Notes under the pieces: model-generated
Databases searched by the model: none
The model's input: the letters and a program-made list of their open reading frames with translations, nothing else
What the model was told of the DNA's origin: nothing
In this document: piece by piece, positions 52,462 through 61,600 of the stretch
Layout of the letters: every line of letters begins with the position of its first letter
How positions within the stretch are numbered: the first letter of the stretch is position 1
Made by a program: the position numbers and the translations under genes
Assembly: GCA_903835685.1 (NCBI GenBank)
Contig: CAILNX010000026.1
Location: forward strand, 1-64,000
DNA: 64,000 bases
Direction of reading: 5' to 3'
From: an uncultured delta proteobacterium
Lineage (GTDB): Bacteria; Desulfobacterota; Desulfovibrionia; Desulfovibrionales; Desulfovibrionaceae

Positions 52462-54678
52462 CTACAAGACAAGTCTGGCCACCTGATACATGGCTACGGC
52501 CAGACCGTAAGCCAGGACGGAGTTAAATATCAGGCTGAAGGCCGCCCAGCCCCGCCCGGCCTCCCGGCTGATGGTCACCAGGGTCACGAAGCAGGGGGCG
52601 TAGAGCAGGACAAAGACCATGAGGGACAAGGCTCCGGCCGGGGAGAAGGCGGGGTCCTGGGCCAGTTTTTCGGACAGGGCCCCGGAGTCCTCCTTGTCCA
52701 CCTCGCCCATGGCCAGGGCCGTGCCCAGGGTGGAGACGATGACCTCCTTGGCCGCCACGCCGCCCAAAAGGGCGATGTTCACCCGCCAGTCGAACCCGGC
52801 GGGCTTGGTCAGGGGCTCCAGGGCCAGGCCCAGGCGTCCGGCCAGGGTGTGGCGTACCTCGTCCTGGGCGCGTTCGTTCTTGCCGGTCTTCAGGAAGTCC
52901 TCCAGTTCGGCCAGGCGCTCGGCCGGGGCCTGGTCCTCCCTGGCCTCGGTGATCTGGCCCTCCAGGGCCTGAATCCGGTTGTCGTGGGTTTGGGCCAGAT
53001 TCTCGGGCAGGCCCGGGAAGGTCATGGCCGCCCAGAGCAGGATGGACACGCACAGGATAGTGGTCCCGGCCTTGCGCAGGTATTCCCAGCAACGCTCCCA
53101 GGTGTGTATGAGCAGGCCGCGCAGGGTGGGCAGGCGGTAGGGCGGCAGCTCCATGACAAAGGGGGTGGGTTCGCCCCGGACCACGGTCCAGCGCAGGACC
53201 CGGGAGACCAAGAGGGCCATGACCCATCCGCCCAGGGTCATGCTGAACATGATCAGGGGCGCGGTGCGGGGGAAAAAGGCCTGGGCCAGCATGAGAAAGA
53301 CCGGGACCTTGGCCCCGCAGGTCATGAACGGCGCGGTGAGGATGGTGGCCAGACGCTCCTTGGGGCTGCGCAGGGTGCGGGTGGACATGACCCCGGGCAC
53401 GGCGCAGCCTCCGGCAATGCCCCCGGACACGATGAAGGGCAGCACGGAATTGCCGTGCAGGCCGAAGATCTTGAACACCCGGTCCAGCATGTAGGCCATG
53501 CGGGCCATGTAGCCCGAGTCCTCCAGGGCCGAGAGGAGCAGGAACATGAGCAGGATCAGCGGTACGAAGCCCACGACCCCGCCCACGCCCTTGATCACCC
53601 CGGAAACCAGGAGCGAGCGCAAAAGCCCTTCGGGGACCAGGGCCGTGACCCCGTCGCCCAGGCGGTCGAAGACCCATTGCACGGCGTCCATGGGCAGGCG
53701 GCCCAGGGCGAAGGTGATGACGTAGATCAGGTACACCACGGCGGCCATGATGGCCGGACCCATCAGGCGCTGGGTCAGGACCCGGTCCAGGCGCTCGGAA
53801 GCGTCCAGGCGGAAGCCCCGGTCCTCCCGGGTGACCACGTCTTTCAGCAGTCCGGCGATGAACCCGTAGCGGTAGTCGGCGATGATGGCCTCGGGGGAGG
53901 CGCCCAGGGTCTGGTTCAGGTGGCGTTCGCATTTGGCGGCCATCTCTTCCAGCCGGGCCGAGGTGGCCGGGTCTTTTTCACGCCCCAGGGTGCGGATGAT
54001 GGGGTCCCCTTCCAGGTATTTGAGGGCGGTCCAGCGGGACGGGACCCGGTCCACCAGAAAGGCCGAGCAGGAGATGATCTCCTCCATCTCCTTCAAGGCC
54101 GGGTCCAGGTCCGGGCCGTAGGACAACTCCAAGGGACGCCAGTCCCCGCTCCGGGTCCGGGCCAGTTCGATGGTCCGGCGCACGGCCTCTTCCTTGCCCA
54201 GGCCTCGCCGGGCCACAGCCTCCACGGCCGGGCAGCCGATGAGCTTCTCCAACTGCCGGGTGTCGATGGTCTTGCCCTGGCCTTTCACCTCGTCCATCAT
54301 GTTCAGGATGAGCACCACCGGGATGCCCAACTCCAGGAATTGCACGCTCAAGTAGAGGTTGCGCTCCAGGGACCCGGCGTTCAGGATGTTCAAGACCACG
54401 TCCGGCCGTTCGTTGATGAGAAAATTGCGGGCCACCCGCTCCTCGTCGGTGTAGGCGGTCAGGGAGTAGGCCCCGGGCAGGTCCACGATCTCCAGTTCCT
54501 GGCCTTCGAATTCCATGCGGCCGGACTTCTTCTCCACGGTCACCCCGGGCCAGTTGCCCACGTGCTGGCGGGCCCCGGTCAGGGCGTTGAACATGGTCGT
54601 TTTTCCGGCGTTGGGATTGCCCGCCAGGGCCACCACCAGGGGTTTTACGCTAGGCGTCGATGAGCTGGACAAAGACAT
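52462..54678 (-). CDS. feoB: Ferrous iron transporter FeoB
   Basis: 738 residues. The N-terminal GTPase has GNPNAGKTTMFNALTG (G1), VDLPGAYSL (G3) and LNMMDE (G4), followed by a helical GDI-like part and the membrane domain with two Gate repeats (VPLILLMFLLLSALEDSGYMAR, shown in the part LLLSALEDSGYM, and GGCAVPGVMSTRTL). A polar coiled insert (about 590-640) sits in the periplasm or cytoplasm. It overlaps the feoA end by 29 bases. Confidence 0.96.
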   Translation of the reverse strand: MSLSSSSTPSVKPLVVALAGNPNAGKTTMFNALTGARQHVGNWPGVTVEKKSGRMEFEGQELEIVDLPGAYSLTAYTDEERVARNFLINERPDVVLNILNAGSLERNLYLSVQFLELGIPVVLILNMMDEVKGQGKTIDTRQLEKLIGCPAVEAVARRGLGKEEAVRRTIELARTRSGDWRPLELSYGPDLDPALKEMEEIISCSAFLVDRVPSRWTALKYLEGDPIIRTLGREKDPATSARLEEMAAKCERHLNQTLGASPEAIIADYRYGFIAGLLKDVVTREDRGFRLDASERLDRVLTQRLMGPAIMAAVVYLIYVITFALGRLPMDAVQWVFDRLGDGVTALVPEGLLRSLLVSGVIKGVGGVVGFVPLILLMFLLLSALEDSGYMARMAYMLDRVFKIFGLHGNSVLPFIVSGGIAGGCAVPGVMSTRTLRSPKERLATILTAPFMTCGAKVPVFLMLAQAFFPRTAPLIMFSMTLGGWVMALLVSRVLRWTVVRGEPTPFVMELPPYRLPTLRGLLIHTWERCWEYLRKAGTTILCVSILLWAAMTFPGLPENLAQTHDNRIQALEGQITEAREDQAPAERLAELEDFLKTGKNERAQDEVRHTLAGRLGLALEPLTKPAGFDWRVNIALLGGVAAKEVIVSTLGTALAMGEVDKEDSGALSEKLAQDPAFSPAGALSLMVFVLLYAPCFVTLVTISREAGRGWAAFSLIFNSVLAYGLAVAMYQVARLVL

Positions 54679-54892
54679 GGTCGGCCTCGTTGTTGCGCAG
54701 TGAAAGGGTGAAGTCCCTGAGGCGGATGGCTACCGGGTCCTTGAGCGGGGCGCGGCCCACGATGCGGCCTTCGGCGCCCGGGGTCAGGCCCATGTCCCGG
54801 ATGCGGCGTCCCACCTCGCCCTGGGCCGTGACCCGGCTGACAATGAAGCGCTGGTCCCGTTTGACCTCGCGCAGGCAGACGATATTATCCAT
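54650..54892 (-). CDS. feoA: FeoA
   Basis: 80 residues, SH3-like: DQRFIVSRVTAQGEVGRRI, RDMGLTPGAEGRIVG and the end DHVFVQLIDA. It acts with FeoB in ferrous iron uptake. It starts within the end of the upstream small Cys-rich gene and overlaps feoB, so the three genes are translationally linked. Confidence 0.94.
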   Translation of the reverse strand: MDNIVCLREVKRDQRFIVSRVTAQGEVGRRIRDMGLTPGAEGRIVGRAPLKDPVAIRLRDFTLSLRNNEADHVFVQLIDA

Positions 54893-55058
54893 GGCAGGCC
54901 CCTCCGTCGGGCTTCTTCTGGATCTTCCCCGATCCGCCGCAACAGGAGCAGCCGTCGCAGCAGGAAGGGGTCTTGGAACTCAAATTCCGGCGCAAGCGCC
55001 GCAGAAAATAAAAAGCCGCAACCAGCACGATGCCCACGGTCGCCAACACGTCCCACAT
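54885..55058 (-). CDS. FeoB-associated Cys-rich small membrane protein
   Basis: 57 residues from ATG 55058, chosen because GGAGG lies five bases upstream. One N-terminal membrane helix (about 2-20) then a basic stretch and CCDGCSCCGGSGK with five Cys in nine residues, and a further Cys near the end. Small proteins of this form lie beside feoAB in many anaerobes and may handle ferrous iron or form an iron-sulfur site; the role is not established. Nearest gene to the Fur-controlled promoter. Confidence 0.85.
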   Translation of the reverse strand: MWDVLATVGIVLVAAFYFLRRLRRNLSSKTPSCCDGCSCCGGSGKIQKKPDGGACHG

Positions 55059-55108
55059 ACAAACCTCCATGCCGCACTCCCAGGGCGGAATTGCCCGGCG
55101 GCCTGCTT

Positions 55109-55137
55109 CTGATAGGGCTATTGAAAATGATTGTCAA
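55109..55137 (-). promoter_or_regulatory. feo promoter (-35 TTGACA, -10 TATCAG)
   Basis: On the minus strand TTGACA is followed by a 17-base spacer and TATCAG. The -35 hexamer lies inside the Fur box, so repressor binding would block polymerase directly. Confidence 0.8.
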
Positions 55138-55146
55138 CATCATTTT
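55124..55146. promoter_or_regulatory. Fur box controlling feo
   Basis: Perfect inverted repeat AAAATGAT-TGTCAAC-ATCATTTT, close to the Fur consensus GATAATGATAATCATTATC. It overlaps the -35 of the feo promoter. A second A/T palindrome (ATGAAATA-ATTA-TATTTCAT, 55200-55219) lies 55 bases further out and may be another operator or an UP-like element. Confidence 0.85.
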
Positions 55147-55387
55147 GGGTAATTTTTCACGCCGCCCTGTCCGAGACCTTTGCTAGGATGGATAATTATA
55201 TGAAATAATTATATTTCATTGTATGCGAAATCAGGTCCCCTGTTCAGGGTGGCATGGAGGACAGGCAGGATTGTCCAGCAGGATTGTCAGTCAGGCCGAA
55301 CCAGGGTAAGGTGGAAGAGGGTGTGCGGATCGGGACGGCGAAGGCTGGGCCGAACGGGCCGAACGGGCCGCCATCCATGGAGTGGCC

Positions 55388-56419
55388 ATGGCCGGGCAAG
55401 GCGTGGACATGCAGACGGATTTCGTGGTCCGCTGGCTGGAGGCCCTGGGCGAGAGCCTGGAAAAGGCCGTGGGAACCGGCGAGACCCTGTGGTCCCTGGG
55501 ATTCTGGGGCCTGCTCCTGGTCCTGGGGGGGCTCTTTTTTCTCGCCTATCGCCTGTCTCCTCGTTTCAGGCACATCTCCCAGCTCTGGCTCGGGCGGCTG
55601 ACCGGCAACGCCCATCCCCGCGAAACCGTGGACTATCTGACCGAGGAGCGGGTCCCCCTGGAGGTGGAACTGGATTCCGGGGGCCGAGGTCGCGGGCTGT
55701 GCACCGGCCTGATCCAGTCCGTCCGGGGGGACTCCCTGCGCCTGGAAGTGACCCAGGACAAGGGCCTTGGTCCCTCCCTTATCGGCCGCCCGGTGCTCTG
55801 CCATTTCCGGCCCCTGGTTCACCTGCACTTAAAGGTCAACGCCTTCCGCACCTACATCCTGGGCCTGGAGAAGGACCGGGCCGACACCCGCATCCTAAAG
55901 CTCAAGATGCCGGCCGCCACCCTGGACATGCAACGACGCAAGGAGCGCCGGGTGCGCATCAACAACCTGCGCACGGCCATGGCCCGGGTCTGGCTCAAAT
56001 CCCCGGCCTTGGGTCGGGACTGGCATTTGAAGATCGCTGAAGAGGCCTTTCACGTGGGCACGGTGGAACGCGATGACCAGACCCATCCGGACGAACGGGT
56101 GGTGGACGTCTCTTCCGGAGGACTCCGGCTCATGGTCCCCAAGTCCGCGGTCAAGGGCGAGTTCGAATACGGCAAGGAAGTGTGCGTGGAGCTCAAGGTC
56201 TTTGACCCGGCCCTCAAGGGCTTCGAGGGCTTCTATTTCACGGGCTCGGTGCGGCACGTGACCCACACCCGGCACCGCCAGATCATCATCGGCCTGGAGT
56301 TCTCCTCCGTGGGCGTGCGGAGCAGCCAGGGCGACCTGGACTTCAAGGGCCGGGTCAGCGCCCCGGTGTTGAACGCCTTCAAGAAGGTGCTCGGGCGGCT
56401 GGCCGAGAAGCAGGGCTGA
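55388..56419 (+). CDS. Membrane-anchored PilZ-domain protein
   Basis: 343 residues (GTG 55382 is an alternative start two codons upstream). One membrane helix (about 37-55), then a YcgR-N-like domain (about 75-180) and a PilZ domain. The c-di-GMP signature is split as RRKERRVRI (RxxxR) and VVDVSSGGLRLM (D/NxSxxG), both intact. It should bind cyclic di-GMP at the membrane, linking to the HD-GYP protein at 2084 in theme only. It is divergent from the feo operon and converges on the small membrane protein. Confidence 0.87.
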   Translation: MAGQGVDMQTDFVVRWLEALGESLEKAVGTGETLWSLGFWGLLLVLGGLFFLAYRLSPRFRHISQLWLGRLTGNAHPRETVDYLTEERVPLEVELDSGGRGRGLCTGLIQSVRGDSLRLEVTQDKGLGPSLIGRPVLCHFRPLVHLHLKVNAFRTYILGLEKDRADTRILKLKMPAATLDMQRRKERRVRINNLRTAMARVWLKSPALGRDWHLKIAEEAFHVGTVERDDQTHPDERVVDVSSGGLRLMVPKSAVKGEFEYGKEVCVELKVFDPALKGFEGFYFTGSVRHVTHTRHRQIIIGLEFSSVGVRSSQGDLDFKGRVSAPVLNAFKKVLGRLAEKQG

Positions 56420-56429
56420 TCCTCCCCCT

Positions 56430-56639
56430 CTATTTCCTCTTGCGGTCCTGCATCCGCTTGTGGGTCAGCCCGGCCAGGGCGCCCATGATCCCGCCCAGGG
56501 CCACGGCCCGGCCCGCGTCCATGGACAACAGGTCGATCCAGGAGGCGAACATGCCCAGGGAGGCCCCGATGAGGATGCCCCGGACCATGGCCTCCATGTT
56601 TTTTTCCAGACTGTCGTTGTCGTTTTTGTCGTTGGGCAT
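56430..56639 (-). CDS. Small membrane protein, unknown
   Basis: 69 residues with GGAAGG upstream of ATG 56639. Two hydrophobic segments (about 20-37 and 44-60; ILIGASLGMFASWIDLL and AVALGGIMGALAGLTH) and a basic end. No conserved motif that I recognise. Codon use matches the chromosome. It is convergent with the PilZ gene and isolated on its strand. Confidence 0.65.
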   Translation of the reverse strand: MPNDKNDNDSLEKNMEAMVRGILIGASLGMFASWIDLLSMDAGRAVALGGIMGALAGLTHKRMQDRKRK

Positions 56640-56807
56640 TGGTGTCCTTCCCGTGGAATGGCGTTGGGGGGCTGGGTAGCATGGCTCGGCTGTGGCTGTC
56701 CACGCAGGGACATCGGCGGATCAGGACCGGTCTGGGCCAGGCCGGATTCGTCTTTGGCCACTTGTTGACCAGCGAATACTTGGGGGGTACGCTCCATACA
56801 AAGGCTC

Positions 56808-56862
56808 ACGCAAGAAATGAAAATAAAAATAATAAATTCTTATTGTTATGTGTTGTCTTGAG
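56808..56862 (-). repeat. AT-rich 3' element, copy 3
   Basis: ATAATAAATTCTT, TT, TT, TGTG, TGT and TTGAG here match the element at 21587-21616 with single-base changes between the shared blocks. It lies about 57 bases after the stop of the minus-strand hydrolase gene. The other bases between 56640 and 56918 show nothing recognisable. Confidence 0.45.
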
Positions 56863-56918
56863 CTTGGCCGATTCAGGAATGCAATGCGTCGGGGATGGTC
56901 CTGGCCGAAGAACGCCGG

Positions 56919-57812
56919 TCAGGGCCTGGAATTGGCCCGGATGAACTCGGCCATGGCCGCCACGGTCTCCTGCTCGACCCCGAAATAGCCGTGGGCGGAC
57001 TTGGCCTGGCAGGGCTCGGAAATGGCCGCTCGTCCGCCCTCCATGGTCCGCGTTTCCACGCGCGGGGAATTCTTGAGCTTCTCGGCGATGCGGGCCATGT
57101 CCCTGGCCGGGGTCACCTCGCACTGGTCCGAGGCGTGGCCCACCAGCAGGACCGGAACCCGGATGGCGGTCAGGTCCAGGCTCAGGACCCCGTTCAGCAG
57201 AAAATGCGTCTTGTGGCCGTGCAGGCTGCGGGTGATGGTGGAGGACAGGATGACTCCGTCGATGGGCCTGGCAAGGGTCTCGGCCCCTGTTCCGTCCCTG
57301 GGGACTTCCGGCGTTGCGCTCAGGCGCAGGGCCACGCCAGCGGCCGAGACCGTGCCCCGGCTGGTGCCCACCAGCCAGACCGGCAGTCCGGTCTCCCGGC
57401 GCAAATACCCGGCCACGACCGCCACGTCCTGGGCATGGGCCGCCCCGGAGCGGAACTCGTCGCCCATGCCAGCCTGCCGATCCGAGGGCGCGTCCAGGGT
57501 GGCCACCACCAGGCCCTGTTCCGCAAACAATTCCCGGGAGCGGACCAGGAAATTCCCGCCCAGGGACCCGATGCCCACCTCCTCGCCTTCCCCGTACAGA
57601 CCCAGGGCTCCGTCCCCGCCAGCCAGCAGGATGACGCAGGCCCGGGCCTGCCCGGGCTTCATCAGGAGAAAGTCCTGGGTCACCCCGGGCCGGGTGGGCA
57701 GATGGACCAGGATTTCCCAGGCCTCGGGCTCGGCTTGGGTCTGGGCCAGGGCCGGAGCGGCCGGGATCATGGCCGAGAGCAAGATCAGGGCGAGGGACAG
57801 AAAGAGTTTCAT
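56919..57812 (-). CDS. Secreted alpha/beta hydrolase
   Basis: 297 residues. Signal peptide ending PALA-Q (about residue 23). The fold is seen from CVILLAGGDGALGLY, the nucleophile elbow VWLVGTSRGTVSAAG (Ser near 150) and the late VPVLLVGHASDQCEV with the acid residue; the last His is probably in KSAHGYFGVE. Substrate unknown; esterase or dienelactone-hydrolase-like activity is plausible. Last gene of the TerB-ABC operon, with a 4-nt ATGA overlap to the WcbI-like gene. Confidence 0.85.
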   Translation of the reverse strand: MKLFLSLALILLSAMIPAAPALAQTQAEPEAWEILVHLPTRPGVTQDFLLMKPGQARACVILLAGGDGALGLYGEGEEVGIGSLGGNFLVRSRELFAEQGLVVATLDAPSDRQAGMGDEFRSGAAHAQDVAVVAGYLRRETGLPVWLVGTSRGTVSAAGVALRLSATPEVPRDGTGAETLARPIDGVILSSTITRSLHGHKTHFLLNGVLSLDLTAIRVPVLLVGHASDQCEVTPARDMARIAEKLKNSPRVETRTMEGGRAAISEPCQAKSAHGYFGVEQETVAAMAEFIRANSRP

Positions 57813-58660
57813 GCCCCGGCTTCCGTCTCCGGGTCCAGGGCCTTGACCCGCAGATAGCTGATGAAATCGTCGATGCCCAGGGCTCGGCAGTCCAGGTAGT
57901 GGTTCACGTATTCCAGGAAGGTCCCGGGTCGGCCGTAGAGATTGTACAGGGTGTGCGCGTCGGCAAAAGGCAGGCCGTGCAGGGCGGCCACCTGGGGGTG
58001 GATGGGCAGCTCGAATTCCGGATAGGGATCGGCTGCGGCCCGGGCCGTCTCCTCGGGCAGGGGGGCGAAACCCAGGAGGCGCAATACTTCCTGGGCCACG
58101 TGCAGGGTGAGCCGCCCCCTGGGGTGGTTCACGGTGTTGAACAGCCGCTCCTCACGGAACAGGGCGCGGACCAGGTCCGTGACCTTCACGTCCCAGCGCT
58201 CCTCCTTCTCGTACTCCTGGTCCCAGGAATCGGCGAAAATGCCTTCCAGGTCGAAATACCGGGTCAGGTCCGAGCGGGTGTACAGGTGGAGGATCTCCCG
58301 CTTTTCCAATCCCTTGTCCACCAGCAGGTTCAGGAAGGCGTCGGAGTAGTTGATGACCGGATTGGAGTCGATGAGCGGCCAGTACTGCTTGCAGTACACA
58401 TTGGGCAGGCAGAGCGCCCGGCAGGAGGGGGAGACCTTGGCCCGCAGGACCGGGCTGGACAGCCCGCCCCATTTCTCCTCCAGCCACTGGTGCAGAAAGA
58501 CGGCGCAGGAGGCCAGGTCCGTCTCGGGCACGGGCTGCCGGGTATAGTTCACGTACAGCCGGGTCTCGAAGGCCTGGCTGAAGTCGGGATGGGCGGCCAG
58601 CAGCTCCACCAGGGGGTCGCCCTGGCAGTTGGCCTGGATGAGGCAGAGCGCCCGGCTCAC
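57809..58660 (-). CDS. WcbI-like polysaccharide-biosynthesis protein
   Basis: 283 residues starting at GTG 58660, which overlaps the transporter stop as GTGA. The start LCLIQANCQGDPLVELLAAHP is typical of the WcbI family, whose characterised member is a capsule-biosynthesis protein with a CoA-binding site and putative acetyltransferase activity. The rest carries no membrane segment. In this operon it may modify a sugar or lipid handled by the transporter, which is inference. Proteins of this family more often lie in capsule clusters, which are absent here. Confidence 0.75.
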   Translation of the reverse strand: MSRALCLIQANCQGDPLVELLAAHPDFSQAFETRLYVNYTRQPVPETDLASCAVFLHQWLEEKWGGLSSPVLRAKVSPSCRALCLPNVYCKQYWPLIDSNPVINYSDAFLNLLVDKGLEKREILHLYTRSDLTRYFDLEGIFADSWDQEYEKEERWDVKVTDLVRALFREERLFNTVNHPRGRLTLHVAQEVLRLLGFAPLPEETARAAADPYPEFELPIHPQVAALHGLPFADAHTLYNLYGRPGTFLEYVNHYLDCRALGIDDFISYLRVKALDPETEAGA

Positions 58661-61600
58661 GTCCTGGTCCTGGATCGGCCGTTTCCTCGGCCGTTGCCCC
58701 GACCATTTCCTCGGACACTGCCCCGGGCCGCTCCGCCCAGGCGCAGGAGCCGGTTCATGCCCCAGAGCATGCGCTCCCGGAAGCGCAGGCAGACCAGGGT
58801 GCAGAAATTGAACAGCAGGGCCATGCCCAGAAGGATGAGCCCGTTGTAGACCAGGGTGCTGACCTGGCCCGTGAGCGGCAGTTGCTTTTCGCGCACGAAC
58901 ATGGGGTAGACCCGGGGCTGATCCGGGTCCCGGCCGTTTGGTCCCTCCCGGCCCTCGTACCCGTTCGGTCCAGTCGGCCCATTCTGCTGATCATTGTCCT
59001 CCCGCCATTTCTTTTCGGCCAGGGTCACGATGTCGTGCACGTTCTTGTTCCCGTAGTCGTGCTTGAAGCGGGTGCGGAAGGCCTCCAGCCGGTCGGTGAG
59101 CTCCTGGACCCGGGTGCGGAAGGCCTTGTCCCCGTGGGCCGCGATATAGGCCTCCCGGTCCTGCTTGAAGCGGATGAGTTCGCTGTTCAACTCCTCGTGC
59201 CGAGAGTCGTAGCGGTTCCCGGTCTCCTGGAGCACGATGAGCCCCTCGTAGGCCCAGCGCGAGGGCATGAACTGGCAGATTTCCGGCACCGGGCTGTTCT
59301 TGAACAGGGTCAGGTTCACGTTCATCTTCTCGTATTCGATCAGGGCCCCGCCCAGGATGATCTGGGGGATGAGCACCAGGGGCACGATGTTCTGGGCCGC
59401 CTTGGAGGACAGGCGGGGGATGGAGGAGATGAACAGCCCGCCGGAGATGGCCGTGTAGGACAAGAGGCAGAGGAATATCTGGTAGGGGAGGAACAGCTCG
59501 CGCACCTCCATGACCGCGAACCCGGCCAGGAGGAACAGGGCGTTCTGGAGCAGGGCGAAGAGCATGAGCACCAGGAGCTTGGCCGCCAGATAGCCCCGGT
59601 GGGTGATGTTCAGCATGCGTTCGCGCAGGAAAAGAGCCGAGTCCGAGATGATCTCGTCCGCGCTGTTGGTCATGCTCAAAAAGATGCACACGATGACCGA
59701 GACGAAGACGAAAGTGCGCAAGAGGTCGTTGGTGTACAGGGTGTAGTGGTCGAAAGGGGAGTAGCGCAGGATGAAGCCCACGGTCATGCCCAGGAAGGGG
59801 GCCTCCAGAAAGGTGATGACCAGGTTGGAGCGGTCCCGGGTCTTGTTCTTCAAGTTGCGGGCGAACTGGGTGACGAACTGGCTGAACCGCTCCGAGGTCG
59901 TGGGCAGGCGCGAGGGCGGCAGGTCCTCGGCCGTGGGCAGGCGCACGCTGGAGAACCAGGTCTGGACCACGCTCTTGCGGTACTCGTCCTGCCACCAGGC
60001 CGGGGAGTGCTTGCGCTCGCCCAGGGAGGACCCGTCGATGTCTTTTAAGGCGTCCTCCAGGGTGTCCAGGAGGATGCCCGGCTGCACGGCCTTGCAGTGG
60101 GGGCATTCCACCTCCACGGGCGCGCTGGTCACGGCCTCCATGTGCCGCTTGAAATACTCCAGGGCCTGGTAGGTGGGGCCGAAATAGGCCAGCTTGCCGC
60201 CCTGGTCCAGGAGGATGACCTTGTCGAACATCTTGTACAGCTTGGACCCGGGCTGGTGGATGACCACCAGGACCATCTTGCCGCGCAGGGCGATGTTGGA
60301 CAGAAGCTCCAGGATCTTTTCCGAGTCCTTGGAGGACAGGCCCGAGGTGGGCTCGTCCAGGAGATAGATTTCCGCGTCGGCCAAAAGCTCCAGCCCGATG
60401 TTCAGGCGCTTGCGCTCGCCCCCGGACAGGGTCTTGTCCGTGGGGCTGCCCGCGCGCAAGGAGCGCTTGGAGGTCATGCCGATATCTTTCAAGACCAGTT
60501 CGATGCGGGCGTCCAGCTCCTCCCGGCGCTTGTCCGGGAAGCGCAGCCGGGCGTGGTAGGACAGGTTCTCGTACACGGTCAGGTTGGAGAGCAGCAGGTC
60601 GTCCTGGGGCACGTAGCCGAGAAAGTCCTTGAGCAGGTCGTAGTCCTGGTGCAGGTCGAAGTCGTCCACCCGCACGGCCCCTTCCTGGGGCAGGAAGAGT
60701 CCGCTCAGGATGTTCAAGAGCGTGGACTTGCCCGAGCCGCTGGGGCCGATGATGGCGGTCAACTCCCCGTATTCGATGTCAAAGGACACGTCGTCCACGG
60801 CCACGGTGCCGTCCTCGAAGCAGTAGCGCAGGCCCTCGGTGGCCAGGCGGCGGAACTGGAACAGCTTCTTGTTCAGGGCGCGGCCGTCTGGCTCCGGGGT
60901 CAGAAAGGCGTCGTGGATGAACAGGGTGTCCCCCGGGACCAGGGTGGCCGAACCGGCGATGGGCTCGCGGTTCAGGTAGACCTGATAGGGGCAGTCCCCG
61001 GGATCGAAGAAAAAGGAGGCGTCCCGGCGGATAAGCGCCGCGCTCCAGGTCCCGGACAGGTCGTCCTGGAGGAACACCGGGCTGCGCAGGTTGTTGCCGA
61101 TCTCGATGCGCTCCTGGTCCGGGTCCAGGGGGATGCGCCGCCGGGCGTTCAGATAATAGTAGAGTTCCCGGGTGTTGATCCGAAATCCGTTGATGTAGGG
61201 CACGTCGTCCAAGGTGAGCGGGGTCTCCTGGGTCAGGGGGGCCTTGTCCAGGGCGGCCAGGGTGCTCGGGTCCAGGGGGGTGAAGCTTAAGCGAGTCCCG
61301 CGCACGGCCACCTGGGCCAGGGGAGAGGCGGGCCGTTCCTCCTGAAAGGCCAGGCCCTGCTCGGTCTCCACGATGAACAGCCGGGAGTCCAGGGGGTGGA
61401 GCTTGTTCTCGAAATGGATTTTTAAGTCCTGGTAGCGGATGTGGTAATTGTCCACCTGGATGAAATGGTTGTGGGAGATGCGCGCGGAAATGCCCGGGAC
61501 CAGGGCCGAGCCGTCCAGGGAGACCAGGTGAGCGTGGTCGTTCTGGGTGATGCAGTAGAGGTTGTGGATTTTGTACAGGATGAGGTCCAGGCCGGGCAGG

